This document shows, piece after piece, positions 28,515 through 35,817 of a stretch of 35,817 nt of DNA (its first letter is position 1; each line of letters opens with the position of its first letter). The stretch spans positions 1 to 35,817 of the forward strand of contig CAZZEX010000045.1 in the NCBI GenBank assembly GCA_964653285.1, in the 5' to 3' direction. The notes under the pieces are model-generated. The model was not told the origin of the DNA and ran no database searches. It saw only the letters and a program-made list of their open reading frames with translations. Position numbers and translations under genes: made by a program. Source of the DNA: CAZZEX01 sp964653285 (GTDB taxonomy: Bacteria; Chloroflexota; Anaerolineae; B4-G1).

Positions 28515-29405
28515 ATGACGACGAAACAGACGACCGGTAGCACCCTGGTAGCCACTATGGCCGGCGGCCCGCAGGTGGTCACCTTTGCCCTGGATGAGTT
28601 GCTCGGACGGGGCGAGGTGATCCACGAGGTGATTGTGGTCCACCTTTCCCCACAGACACAGCCGCGCGCCGGGCAGGCGTTGGCCAAACTGACGGCCGAG
28701 TTCCCCGATGATCGCTATGCCGACCAGCCTTGTCGCCTGCGCTTTTTTCCCATCCGCAAGGATGGCAAAAGACTGGATGACATTCGCGATGACGCGGCGG
28801 TCAACGTGGCGTGGGGCGCTATTTATGAACTGATTTCCTCCTTAAAAACACAAAGGCGACGCCTGCACGTATGCATCGCTGGCGGACGGCGGATGTTGGC
28901 CCTGCTGGCTATGTCGGCGGCGACGTTGCAGTTTGACCACCGCGACCGGCTCTGGCACATGTACACGCCATCCCAGTTTCTGGAGCGGGCCCGCAATGGT
29001 GCCATTATGCACGCCCGGCCGGAGGACGGCGTGCGGCTGCTCCAGGTGCCGTTGGTACCCTGGGGGGCCTATCTCCCGGCGCTGCGAGCGCTGGCGCAGG
29101 CCTCGCCGATGGAAATTGTCGCCGCCCAGACCCGCTGGCTCGACAGTGCAGAGCGGGCCCGCTGCCGGACGGTGGTGGAGCGGCTGACCCCACGCCAGTT
29201 GGACGTGCTGCGGGCCTTCGCGGCCGGCCAGAGCCCTCAGGAAGTAGCCGAAACGCTGTGCGTGACGGTCAAGACGGTTCACGCCCACAAGACGGTCATC
29301 CTGAGCGAATGTCGCAACGCCTGGGAGTTTCCAGAAGACGCGCGATTGGATTATCACTTCTTGCGCGAGAAGTTCGGGCGCTATTTCCAGGTGCTGGATT
29401 TATGA
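28515..29405 (+). CDS. CARF-domain (NE0113-like) protein with LuxR-type helix-turn-helix
   Basis: A 296-residue protein joining two parts. Residues 1 to about 165 resemble the CRISPR-associated NE0113/Csx1-type CARF fold: TLVATMAGGPQVVTFALDEL and VIVVHLSPQT at the start, and LHVCIAGGRRMLALLAMSAA, the second ligand-binding loop. Residues about 224-270 are a LuxR-type helix-turn-helix (LTPRQLDVLRAFAAGQSP, then TLCVTVKTVHAHK). CARF domains bind cyclic oligoadenylates, so this looks like a transcription factor controlled by the type III messenger, comparable in logic to Csa3 but with another DNA-binding module. AAGGAAG precedes the ATG. It may control csx3, the csm operon or distant genes. Confidence 0.75.
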   Translation: MTTKQTTGSTLVATMAGGPQVVTFALDELLGRGEVIHEVIVVHLSPQTQPRAGQALAKLTAEFPDDRYADQPCRLRFFPIRKDGKRLDDIRDDAAVNVAWGAIYELISSLKTQRRRLHVCIAGGRRMLALLAMSAATLQFDHRDRLWHMYTPSQFLERARNGAIMHARPEDGVRLLQVPLVPWGAYLPALRALAQASPMEIVAAQTRWLDSAERARCRTVVERLTPRQLDVLRAFAAGQSPQEVAETLCVTVKTVHAHKTVILSECRNAWEFPEDARLDYHFLREKFGRYFQVLDL

Positions 29406-29466
29406 TAGCACGAAAGGGGGTGGAAAACATTGGAACAAGTTCTAAAATCTGTTGGAGGCGCTTCTA

Positions 29467-29496
29467 TTGAAAATAAAGGGGGGAGCATAGTATACT
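29467..29496 (+). promoter_or_regulatory. Promoter of the cas10-csm operon
   Basis: TTGAAA (29467-29472), 18 bases, TATACT (29491-29496), followed by GGGAGGTGA and the cas10 start at 29529. It lies about 60 bases after the CARF-LuxR stop, so the operon can be expressed independently of that gene. Confidence 0.75.
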
Positions 29497-29528
29497 GGAT
29501 GAGGAGGCAAATGGAAGGGAGGTGACTT

Positions 29529-31820
29529 GTGGAAAAGCAACATCGCGGAGAGGTACAAGAGGCACTGATCGGCTGGGCCGTGGAAGCGCTGAGCCGCTGG
29601 GCGGAGGCTTCGGGTGAGCGGCCTGCCACGATGTCGTCCGAGACAGGTGAGTGGCTTTCCAACTATGGCAAGCTTCTATCTCGGCAGTGGGACCCCAAAA
29701 AGGGAAAAGGTGACCGGCTGCAGACCATCTTCTCGCTGGTCCGACCAGAGAAGGGCAAGGCAGTAGAGCCAGTCTTCGTGTCGGCACGCCCCCTCTCCTT
29801 GGAGACACTGCTGCCCGATGAAGAGAGCGAGGAGGTGACCCGTGCAGCACTGTGGGAGGGGTTCGCCGGCGAGTTCGGGCGACTGCCGACGGGGGATGGC
29901 CGGTTTGAGACCTTCACCCACCTTTTCCGCAAGTACGCCTGGTCGGTGCCATGCACGTATAGCGAGGCAGGAGTGTCTCTCTACGAAGAGTTCAAGGCGC
30001 TGGCGGCGCTGATGCATGCCTCCAATGGCGCTGAACGGTCAGACGAGAAGTTCCTCCTAGTGGGAGGCGACATCCCGGGCATCCAGGTGTTCGTCTACAC
30101 CATCACGTCTAAAGGCGCAGCCAAGGGATTACGGGGGCGGTCGTTCTTCCTGCAGCTTCTGGGAGATGCAGTGGTGCGGGCGCTGCGCCGCGAGCTGGGC
30201 TTGCTTCCGGAGACAAATGTGATCTACGCGGCGGGGGGCAACTTCATGCTGCTGGCACGCGCGGGCAGCGAGAGTGCGCTCGAGAAATGGCAGGTGAAGT
30301 TCAATCGAGCCCTGCTGGACGAGTTCGAGGGCGACCTGTACCTGGCGCTGGCGTGGGAAGAACTGCCGCAGTCAGCAGTTGGAACATCGGGGTTCGCCGA
30401 TGTACGCGAACAATTAGGGGCGAAAGTCGCCGCTGCCAAGGGCCGTCGCTTCGCCGAAGTCGTCGAAGCAGAGGAAACTATCGAAAAAAGGCGCGGCTGG
30501 GCGACACTGTTCGAACCGCAGGGGCAGGGAGGGTTGGAGTATTGCCAGGTTTGCCAGCGAGAACCTCGGCCAGGAGAGAGCCTGGTGGAGGAAACTACAG
30601 AGGTGGGCGAAACGGTGCGGAAGTGCGAACAGTGCCTTAGTCTTGAGGCCCTGGCCCGTGATATTGCCTACGATCACCTGTGGATGATCGTAACGGAGGC
30701 GAACGCAGAGGCACGGGAGGAAGCAGGCTGGAAAGGCACGCTGGCCCGGCTGACCGGTTTCGCCTACGACTTTGTACACGATCCCCCGCACGAGAACACG
30801 CTAGGGAGAGTCTACGCTCTCAACACCACAGACCTGAAAGGCACTGATGCCCACGGGTCCCGCTTCGTCGCCAACGTGACGCCGCGGATCGAGGAGGCGG
30901 ACCGCGAGTGGGTGAGCGAACATCACCCAGACCTGGAGGTGCCGCCCGGTGAGCGCATCAAGGACTTCGCGCTGATGGCACTCCAGTCCCAGGGGATCCC
31001 CCGGGTGGGAGTGCTGCGGATGGACGTGGACAACCTGGGTGCCATCTTCGACCAGTACCTGCGGGGCTCAATGGTGCAGATGTCGGCGCTGAGCGCAGCG
31101 CTGGACCTGTTCTTCGCCGAGCACCTGAACCGTGCCTGCCGGGACGTGGCCGCCCAGGGGGAGCACGACAACACGATCTACGTCATCTACGCTGGCGGCG
31201 ATGACCTGTTCGTAGTTGGTTCGTGGGACCGGATGCCACTGCTGGCGGAGCGCATCCGGCAGGACTTCACTGCCTATGCGGGTCAAAACCCACACCTGAC
31301 CCTCTCGGGCGGCGCAACGCTGGAGGGGCGTAAGTTCCCCCTCTATCGAGCGGCCGAGCGGGCCGGGGAAGCGGAGGGGAAGGCCAAAGAGCACACACGA
31401 TCCGATGGCCACCAGAAGGACGCTTTCTGTCTCCTGGGCCAAGTGGTGGAGTGGGAGGAGGAGTGGGAGTTGCTGCGGGAGACCGAAGGGCTGCTTTCCC
31501 GCCTGATCGCTGCCGGCGTGCCTCGCAGTCTCTTGCGGGTGACCCAGGTGCTTCACGCGCAGTTCGCTGCGGAGAGACGGCGGTCCTTGAGAGCAGAGCG
31601 AGAGGCTGGTCAGGAGCTGACTCCCAGCCGTCTCTATTGGGGTCGCTGGGTCTGGATGGCCGCTTACAGCCTGACACGCCTGGCGCGTGGTTGTCCTAAA
31701 GAGCAGAAGGAGGATATACTGAGAATACAGCGAGAGTGGATCGAGTCAGGGAAGCGCATCCATTTCCTGGGGCTCGCCGCCAGGTGGGCCGAGTACCAAC
31801 TGCGTGGAGGTGAAAAATGA
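29529..31820 (+). CDS. cas10: Type III-A Cas10 (Csm1), cyclase motif intact, HD motif not seen
   Basis: Cas10/Csm1, 763 residues, the large subunit of the Csm complex. The second palm domain has GVLRMDVDNLGAIF and the cyclase motif AGGDDLFVV (GGDD at about 556-559), which makes cyclic oligoadenylates from ATP when target RNA is bound. The first palm domain has VIYAAGGNFMLLARA. A zinc site lies between them (C339-x-x-C342 and C366-x-x-C369). I see no H-D pair or other HD-nuclease motif in the N-terminal region, so DNase activity is probably lost and signalling is the main output. The start is GTG 29529 after GGGAGGTGA; an in-frame ATG is not nearby. Four-base overlap with csm2. Confidence 0.93.
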   Translation: MEKQHRGEVQEALIGWAVEALSRWAEASGERPATMSSETGEWLSNYGKLLSRQWDPKKGKGDRLQTIFSLVRPEKGKAVEPVFVSARPLSLETLLPDEESEEVTRAALWEGFAGEFGRLPTGDGRFETFTHLFRKYAWSVPCTYSEAGVSLYEEFKALAALMHASNGAERSDEKFLLVGGDIPGIQVFVYTITSKGAAKGLRGRSFFLQLLGDAVVRALRRELGLLPETNVIYAAGGNFMLLARAGSESALEKWQVKFNRALLDEFEGDLYLALAWEELPQSAVGTSGFADVREQLGAKVAAAKGRRFAEVVEAEETIEKRRGWATLFEPQGQGGLEYCQVCQREPRPGESLVEETTEVGETVRKCEQCLSLEALARDIAYDHLWMIVTEANAEAREEAGWKGTLARLTGFAYDFVHDPPHENTLGRVYALNTTDLKGTDAHGSRFVANVTPRIEEADREWVSEHHPDLEVPPGERIKDFALMALQSQGIPRVGVLRMDVDNLGAIFDQYLRGSMVQMSALSAALDLFFAEHLNRACRDVAAQGEHDNTIYVIYAGGDDLFVVGSWDRMPLLAERIRQDFTAYAGQNPHLTLSGGATLEGRKFPLYRAAERAGEAEGKAKEHTRSDGHQKDAFCLLGQVVEWEEEWELLRETEGLLSRLIAAGVPRSLLRVTQVLHAQFAAERRRSLRAEREAGQELTPSRLYWGRWVWMAAYSLTRLARGCPKEQKEDILRIQREWIESGKRIHFLGLAARWAEYQLRGGEK

Positions 31821-32257
31821 GTCAGCAACGTGGAGCATCACGAGCAACGATCAGCCCGTCAGACGTCGAGGCGATCATCGTTAAAGGGGATACAGACCGG
31901 CTGATCACGCGGGCCAAAGAGATCGGGCGAGATCTCAAAAATGCTGGTCTCTCGATGGCCCAGATCCGAAGCATCTTCGGCACGGTGCGTCGGATCGAGA
32001 TGCGCTGGACCGAGAAGATAACAGAGGACGAGGAGACAAAAGAGGAGATGCAGGAACGGGCAATGCGTCAACTGCTTCTCCTGCAACCGAAACTGGAGTA
32101 CCAGGCGCGGCGGCAAAGGGCGGTGGAGGGCCTAAAGAATGTGCTCATCCCGGCTATTCAACAGGTGCAGGGTGACCGGGAGCGCTTTGGCCGTTTCGTC
32201 GAGTTCTTTGAGGCCATCCTGGCCTATCACGTGGCCGAGGGCGGCAAGACAAGTTAG
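31817..32257 (+). CDS. csm2: Csm2 (type III-A small subunit)
   Basis: Csm2, 146 residues, the small helical subunit of the Csm complex that lines the filament next to the target RNA. Landmarks are DTDRLITRAKEIGRDLKNAG, LSMAQIRSIFGTVRRIEMRW and an end segment ERFGRFVEFFEAILAYHV. Length and helix order fit the family. ATG overlaps the cas10 stop (ATGA). The next gene starts ten bases later after GGAGG. Confidence 0.93.
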   Translation: MSQQRGASRATISPSDVEAIIVKGDTDRLITRAKEIGRDLKNAGLSMAQIRSIFGTVRRIEMRWTEKITEDEETKEEMQERAMRQLLLLQPKLEYQARRQRAVEGLKNVLIPAIQQVQGDRERFGRFVEFFEAILAYHVAEGGKTS

Positions 32258-32267
32258 GAGGTAAACT

Positions 32268-33107
32268 ATGTCTATCAAGGTTGATCTGTACGGTCGCATT
32301 TTTGTACGTGGTGATATCCGGGCTGTGACAGGCCTCCATATCGGGCGTGGCAAGGAAGCGTTGGAGATCGGCGGTGTGGACAATCCCGTGGTGCGCGATC
32401 CCCTGACCAATCGCCCCTACATCCCCGGCTCCTCCCTGAAAGGCAAGATGCGCTCGCTGTGGGAGAAGATGACCGGTGCGAGGCAGAATTTTCTCATCGG
32501 GCGCATCAAGGGCAAGGAGGTGCGCATTCACGTCTGCGAAGAACTGGGGGCATATCAGGGTTGCGCAGTTTGCCCAATTTACGGCGTGCCCGGCGACAAA
32601 GGGTCCTCCAATCCTACTCGCCTGGTCGTGCGCGATGTCTTACTTAGCGACGCCGAGGCCGACCGCCTGGAGCAACAAGCCCATACCGACCTCCCGTACA
32701 CCGAGGTCAAATGGGAAGCGGCCATTGACCGTGCTACTTCGGCAGCTACGCCGCGTCCGATGGAGCGCGTCCCTGCCGACACTTGCTTCGAGGGCATGGA
32801 GATGGTTTTCTCCATCTACGATCCGGATGACCTGGAACGCTTCGTCCACGTCCTGCAGGCCATGCAGCTCCTGCAGGATGACTACCTGGGTGGGCTGGGT
32901 TCCCGTGGCAGCGGCAAGGTCGTCTTCGAGAACCTGAGCGTCAGCGTCCGCTCGCGCAATAACTATGGCGACGAAAAGGAGTGGCCGGAGATGCCCCTGG
33001 CCACCAAAGAGAAAACCCAGGTCAGCCTGGTGCTGGAGGAACCCAACCGGGAGAGACTGGTCACCTGGCTCAAAGGGCAGATCTCATTTGAGCCTTACGG
33101 CATGTAG
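32268..33107 (+). CDS. csm3: Csm3 (Cas7-type backbone, target RNA nuclease)
   Basis: Csm3, 279 residues, the Cas7-family subunit that binds the crRNA in repeated copies and cuts target RNA every six bases. The motif GGVDNPVVRDP contains the catalytic Asp (Asp38), and RPYIPGSSLKGKMRSLWEK is the conserved RNA-binding loop. A later YLGGLGSRGSGKVVFENLSV is the glycine-rich RAMP motif. The C-x-x-C around GCAVCPIYG resembles the metal site seen in some Csm3 proteins. The length is close to normal and the gene complete. Confidence 0.95.
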   Translation: MSIKVDLYGRIFVRGDIRAVTGLHIGRGKEALEIGGVDNPVVRDPLTNRPYIPGSSLKGKMRSLWEKMTGARQNFLIGRIKGKEVRIHVCEELGAYQGCAVCPIYGVPGDKGSSNPTRLVVRDVLLSDAEADRLEQQAHTDLPYTEVKWEAAIDRATSAATPRPMERVPADTCFEGMEMVFSIYDPDDLERFVHVLQAMQLLQDDYLGGLGSRGSGKVVFENLSVSVRSRNNYGDEKEWPEMPLATKEKTQVSLVLEEPNRERLVTWLKGQISFEPYGM

Positions 33108-33117
33108 GGGGTGAGTC

Positions 33118-34197
33118 ATGCAGACGACGGCTTATCCCCTGCGACCACATGCTCCGTTCCACTTTGGCGTGCGCGGGGTGGGAGTAGAGGCGACGGCCCT
33201 GACAGCCCGTTCCGACACGCTCTTCTCGGCCCTCTGCATCACGCTGCGTGAACTGTACGGCCGGACTGAAGAACTGGAGAGCTTTGTCAGTCAGTTCCCC
33301 ACGGACAAAGCCCCCAACCGGGACCCGCCACTGCTTCTCTCGGCTGGCCTGCCCTACGCGGGGGACGTTCGCTTCTATCCTCGTCCTTTTCTGCCGGTGC
33401 CGGGCCTGGAGCGCGAGCCCACCGAGCAGAAAAACCAAAAAAAGATCACCTTCGTGTCCGAGGCCATCTTCCGCGCGTGGGTCAGCGGCGGCGACGTGCT
33501 GCAACACTACGACCGCCCCAATCACCACAACTTGCTCCACGGCGGGCGGGTCTGGGTCACTGCGGAAGAACGCGCCGCACTGCTCGATCATTTCCTCGAC
33601 GAGGATACGGGCCAGGTGCGGATGTGGGCGGTCGGCGACGTGGGCCGGGTCACAGTGGACCGTGTCAGCAGCAGTTCGTCGGTCTACCAGGCCGGACAGG
33701 TGCGCTTCGCGCCGGGCGCGGGCCTTTACCTGCTGGTGGTCTGGCGGGACGACGGGTGGTGTGACCGCTTCTGGGAAGTGCTCCAGGTGTTGGGCGACGC
33801 TGGCGTCGGCGGGGAGCGCAGCAGCGGTTACGGCCTCTTCACGCCACTGGAGCCGCAACCGGCGGACTTGCCAGGCGTGGAAGGAGCGGCCTGCTGGGTG
33901 ACACTCTCCTCCTGCTGGCCACTGCCGGGCCAGGAGGGCATACTAGGGCCAGGCGCTGCCTACCGGCTGGAGAACCGGCGCGGGTGGATGGACTCGCCCG
34001 AGGGGCGCAACCTGCGCCGCAAGAGTGTCCACATGCTCGAGCCTGGATCGGTACTGCGGGCGCTGCCCGGACACACCACCTACGGCGGGCTAGCCGACGT
34101 GACCCCCGAAATCTTTGACGCCCACACCGTGTGGCGGTATGGGCTGGCCCTGCCTGTGGGGTATCACCGGGCACAGGGAGGTGGAGACGATGGATGA
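33118..34197 (+). CDS. csm4: Csm4 (Cas5-type subunit)
   Basis: Csm4, 359 residues, the Cas5-family RAMP protein that holds the 5' tag of the crRNA next to Cas10. The N-terminus APFHFGVRGVGVEATALTAR and the segment SDTLFSALCITL are characteristic, as are VDRVSSSSSVYQAGQVRFAP and a C-terminal G-x-G-x-x-S RAMP motif (GVGGERSSGYGLF). It is somewhat longer than many Csm4 proteins. GGGGGTGAG precedes the ATG. Its stop overlaps the csm5 start by eight bases. Confidence 0.92.
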   Translation: MQTTAYPLRPHAPFHFGVRGVGVEATALTARSDTLFSALCITLRELYGRTEELESFVSQFPTDKAPNRDPPLLLSAGLPYAGDVRFYPRPFLPVPGLEREPTEQKNQKKITFVSEAIFRAWVSGGDVLQHYDRPNHHNLLHGGRVWVTAEERAALLDHFLDEDTGQVRMWAVGDVGRVTVDRVSSSSSVYQAGQVRFAPGAGLYLLVVWRDDGWCDRFWEVLQVLGDAGVGGERSSGYGLFTPLEPQPADLPGVEGAACWVTLSSCWPLPGQEGILGPGAAYRLENRRGWMDSPEGRNLRRKSVHMLEPGSVLRALPGHTTYGGLADVTPEIFDAHTVWRYGLALPVGYHRAQGGGDDG

Positions 34198-35644
34198 GTT
34201 GCGCACCGAATGGACCGTCGAGATCGAAACCCTCTCGCCGCTGCACGTCGGCACCGGCACCGAGTTGATGTTGGGCTACGACCTGGTGCCGCATCAGGGG
34301 CACACCTACCGGGTGAACGAGGACGCCCTGCTGAATGAGACGCTGGCCCGGGCTGAGGGAGAGAGTGCCGACGCCGTCAACCGCGTGCTGACGGGCCGGC
34401 CGGCGGCGGAACTCCTGAACTCCACGGATTTCGACAACCCCATGCTCTTCCGCTACGTGCTGGCTGGCGAGCCTGTCAAGCGCGAGGGCAAGATCCCCGA
34501 ACAGATCAAAGACGTCTACGACCGTCTCTACCTGCCCGGCTCATCGCTGAAAGGGGCACTGCGCACCGTGCTGGCTTGGGGTATTTACGCCAGTCAGAAG
34601 CGCAAGCCGGATTTGGGCCGGCTGAAGCGCAGCCGCTCCTGGGCGGCACAGCCGCTGGAGCAGAACCTCTTCGGGCGGGACCCCAACCGCGACTGGCTGC
34701 GGGCGCTGCACGTGGAGGATAGCCAGCCTTTGGAGCCCGACGGCCACCTGGCCTTGCATACAGTGCGGGTCTATCCCACGGAGAGCAGGGACAGCCCCGG
34801 CCTCAACATGGACGTGGAAGCGGTGGAGCAGGGGACGGTGTTCCGCACGGCTATCACCGTGGATGAATACGGCTTTCAAGAGCAGGCAGCCCGCCAGTTG
34901 GGGTGGCAGGGGAAGCGGGCCTGGTTGAGTCAACTGGTTGCACTGGGCAAAGAGTACGCCAGAGAGCGGCTGATCACAGAGGCCGAATTCTTCAAGGCTC
35001 ACGGCGGCCCCCAGGCGACCCTGGGCTTCTACGCCGCGCTGGTCAAGCGAGTCGTCGAGGACGAACTGGCCGAAGACGAGTTTATGCTGCAGGTGGGCTG
35101 GGGCACAGGGTGGGAATCCAAGACGCTGGGCTCGGGCCTCCTGCGCCAGGACAACCTCGCCTTCGAGCGGATGCTGCGTGATTACCGGATGACCAAGGAA
35201 CGGAATCGCCAGCCCGGTGACTCCTTCCCCAAGAGCCGCACGTTGGTGCTGCGAGGCGGCAAGCCGGCCCTGCCGTTGGGCTGGGTACGGGTCAAACTGG
35301 CCGGTTTTGTGGCCGGTGAGGAACCGCAGGTGGCTCCGCCACGGCGGGAGGAACGCCCTGAACGCACACCCGCACCGCCCGAGGATCACCCCCGGCGCCC
35401 CGAGGACCTGCGCCCCGGCCAGGTACTGGAGGGAAGGGTGCGCAACGTCGTCAACTTCGGCGCTTTCGTGGATGTGGGCGTGGGACGCGACGGGCTGGTG
35501 CACATCTCGGAACTATCCGAGGAGCACGTGGCTCGCGCCGAGGACGTGGTGCGGGTCGGCCAGCGGGTGCGGGTGAAGGTGCTGAACGTGGAGCGGCGGG
35601 GGCAAAAGTGGCGCATTGGGTTGACGATGAAGGGAGTGGAGTAG
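34190..35644 (+). CDS. csm5: Csm5 with a C-terminal S1 RNA-binding domain
   Basis: Csm5, 484 residues against about 350-400 usually. The Csm5 part has VEIETLSPLHVGTGTELMLG at its start, then LYLPGSSLKGALRTVLAWG, and ends with a glycine-rich region (GWGTGWESKTLGSGLL). A linker rich in Pro, Arg and Glu (about 375-405) leads to an S1 domain (about 407-484): LRPGQVLEGRVRNVVNFGAF, VDVGVGRDGLVHISELSEEH and VGQRVRVKVLNVE. The S1 looks most like that of Tex or polynucleotide phosphorylase. Csm5 caps the crRNA 3' end, where maturation nucleases work, so an extra RNA-binding domain could recruit RNA or help trimming. ATG 34190 follows GGAG. The single continuous frame shows no sign of error. Confidence 0.92.
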   Translation: MDELRTEWTVEIETLSPLHVGTGTELMLGYDLVPHQGHTYRVNEDALLNETLARAEGESADAVNRVLTGRPAAELLNSTDFDNPMLFRYVLAGEPVKREGKIPEQIKDVYDRLYLPGSSLKGALRTVLAWGIYASQKRKPDLGRLKRSRSWAAQPLEQNLFGRDPNRDWLRALHVEDSQPLEPDGHLALHTVRVYPTESRDSPGLNMDVEAVEQGTVFRTAITVDEYGFQEQAARQLGWQGKRAWLSQLVALGKEYARERLITEAEFFKAHGGPQATLGFYAALVKRVVEDELAEDEFMLQVGWGTGWESKTLGSGLLRQDNLAFERMLRDYRMTKERNRQPGDSFPKSRTLVLRGGKPALPLGWVRVKLAGFVAGEEPQVAPPRREERPERTPAPPEDHPRRPEDLRPGQVLEGRVRNVVNFGAFVDVGVGRDGLVHISELSEEHVARAEDVVRVGQRVRVKVLNVERRGQKWRIGLTMKGVE

Positions 35645-35718
35645 ACATCTCGAAGACCAGCGAGCCACCGATATGCAAGGTAGCGGGCCAGAACTGCCAT
35701 AGTAGAATCGAGGTTAGT

Positions 35719-35817
35719 ATGGATCAGAACAAGCCGTTAAGACGTGTGATGGTCTTACTAGTAGAGGGTTGGACAAGTCAGGACTGGTTACGAACTGGTT
35801 ACGAACTGGATACGAAA
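35719..35817 (+). CDS. Partial ORF running off the window end
   Basis: ATG 35719 with GAGG just upstream opens MDQNKPLRRVMVLLVEGWTS and stays open for 33 codons to the window edge. I do not recognise it. It lies 74 bases after csm5, so it may be a further gene of the CRISPR locus. The last codons consist of an 11-bp tandem repeat, which makes a random frame possible. Confidence 0.35.
   Translation, partial: MDQNKPLRRVMVLLVEGWTSQDWLRTGYELDTK
35783..35815. repeat. Three 11-bp tandem repeats at the window end
   Basis: ACTGGTTACGA occurs at 35783 and 35794 and once more as ACTGGATACGA at 35805. It is too short and unspaced for a CRISPR repeat, but it lies where an array or leader might follow. 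Confidence 0.7.

Overview
The window reads as about 36 kb of a GC-rich, probably thermophilic bacterium of the phylum Chloroflexota (Anaerolineae or relatives). I infer this from the short Y-L-P-L-V motif in a large secreted protein, from the mix of VapBC, MNT/HEPN, Uma2 and YfhO-type genes, and from the filler repeats between genes. No rRNA, tRNA or phage module is visible, and taxonomy cannot be settled from the sequence alone.

Layout. Positions 85-2046 hold a tight housekeeping operon (Asp23-like, NusB, TatA/B-like, TatC). Positions 2091-4242 hold a small membrane protein, a COG2403-type P-loop protein and a DUF2148 ferredoxin-like protein. A secreted three-repeat protein (4326-5801) and a fused pseudogene follow. 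Positions 6314-15216 form a CoA-thioester metabolism region: a thiolase-fold protein without its nucleophilic Cys, a DUF35 partner without its zinc Cys, two class I CoA-transferase alpha/beta pairs and an acyl-CoA dehydrogenase. An MNT/HEPN pair, a Uma2 gene and gene remnants interrupt it. From 15214 to about 20260 the minus strand is a patchwork of partial duplications, deleted toxin genes, an intact VapBC pair, a YfhO-family membrane protein carrying in-frame repeats, and the wreck of a diversity-generating retroelement (DGR). Then come an MFS transporter, a PHP/AlbA_2-type protein, and an Hsp20-Lon-response regulator operon (23574-26898, minus).

Positions 27283-35644 are a type III-A CRISPR effector locus: divergent csx3-AAA and CARF-LuxR genes, then cas10-csm2-csm3-csm4-csm5 behind a recognisable promoter. 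Cas10 keeps the GGDD cyclase motif but shows no HD nuclease motif. Csm5 carries a C-terminal S1 RNA-binding domain. A likely scheme, by inference, is that target RNA binding triggers cyclic oligoadenylate synthesis by Cas10, the CARF-LuxR protein turns that signal into a transcriptional response, and the double-Csx3 AAA protein degrades or senses it. No Cas6, Csm6, adaptation gene or repeat-spacer array lies inside the window.

The two strongest discoveries are the degenerate DGR at 19025-20224 and the unusual CRISPR proteins (Csm5-S1, CARF-LuxR, double-Csx3 AAA). In the DGR, a 77-bp template and variable repeat differ at nine positions, seven of them template adenines; an Avd-like gene and a formylglycine-enzyme-fold target are present, and only a C-terminal stub of the reverse transcriptase remains. 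A second theme is genome erosion: heptanucleotide repeats enter or end reading frames, and several genes have their two ends joined after loss of the middle.
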